Positions 5,478 to 5,509 of a DNA stretch of 5,509 nt are shown here, in pieces. A program made the position numbers and the translations under genes. The DNA is from Methanobacteriota archaeon (GTDB taxonomy: Archaea; Halobacteriota; Methanosarcinia; Methanosarcinales; Methanosarcinaceae). Positions within the stretch are counted from its first letter, which is position 1, and every line of letters starts with the position of its first letter. Where the stretch lies: positions 1 through 5,509 of the forward strand of contig JAUPKV010000469.1 in the NCBI GenBank assembly GCA_030837265.1, in the 5' to 3' direction. The notes under the pieces are model-generated. The model was not told the origin of the DNA. It worked only from the letters and a program-made list of their open reading frames with translations, and made no database searches.

Positions 5478-5509
5478 GTAAATACTTTATACCGCAAATA
5501 CTTTGATAC
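5478..5509. repeat. Two imperfect 16-bp direct repeats upstream of the operon
   Basis: GTAAATACTTTATACC (5478-5493) and GCAAATACTTTGATAC (5494-5509) share an exact AAATACTTT core spaced 16 bp apart. They overlap or lie upstream of the distal TATA-like box. They could bind a regulator, or be chance in A/T-rich DNA; more copies may continue past the window's right edge. Confidence 0.35.

Overview
The window looks like chromosomal DNA from a methanogenic archaeon, most likely Methanosarcina or a close relative. The basis is a secreted beta-helix surface protein of the kind abundant there, an archaeal-type UbiX gene paired with an LpdD-like gene, TATA-box promoters with weak or absent Shine-Dalgarno sites at some starts, and long A/T-rich spacers with an IS1634-like insertion sequence. 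The genus is an inference from protein style, not a database match.

Layout. Positions 1-584 hold the 3' end of a plus-strand gene for a right-handed parallel beta-helix protein whose start lies off the left edge. A hairpin and T-rich tract follow it. Positions 823-2917 are a complete 2,095-bp insertion sequence with perfect 17-bp terminal inverted repeats, flanked by a 5-bp ATTAA target duplication, and carrying one intact DDE transposase. It sits in the spacer between two converging transcription units. Just beyond its right end is a 20-bp tandem repeat of three to four units (3004-3083).

Positions 3200-5413 hold a compact minus-strand operon of three genes. In order of transcription they are an HD-domain phosphohydrolase of the SAMHD1/COG1078 type, an LpdD-like protein and the flavin prenyltransferase UbiX. 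The first two are 28 bp apart; the last two overlap by the stop/start motif ATGA. A putative promoter lies at 5433-5509.

How the genes fit together. UbiX makes prenylated FMN, the cofactor of UbiD-type decarboxylases. In archaea one such enzyme is the anhydromevalonate-5-phosphate decarboxylase of the archaeal mevalonate pathway to isoprenoid lipids. LpdD-like proteins are associated with the same cofactor, and lpdB (ubiX-like) and lpdD are adjacent in the lactobacillus gallate decarboxylase system. The pair therefore looks like a prFMN production and delivery unit; the link of the HD hydrolase to it is unexplained. No RNA gene, CRISPR array or replication origin was seen, and no clearly novel multi-gene system. 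The LpdD-like/UbiX/HD operon is the most interesting part.
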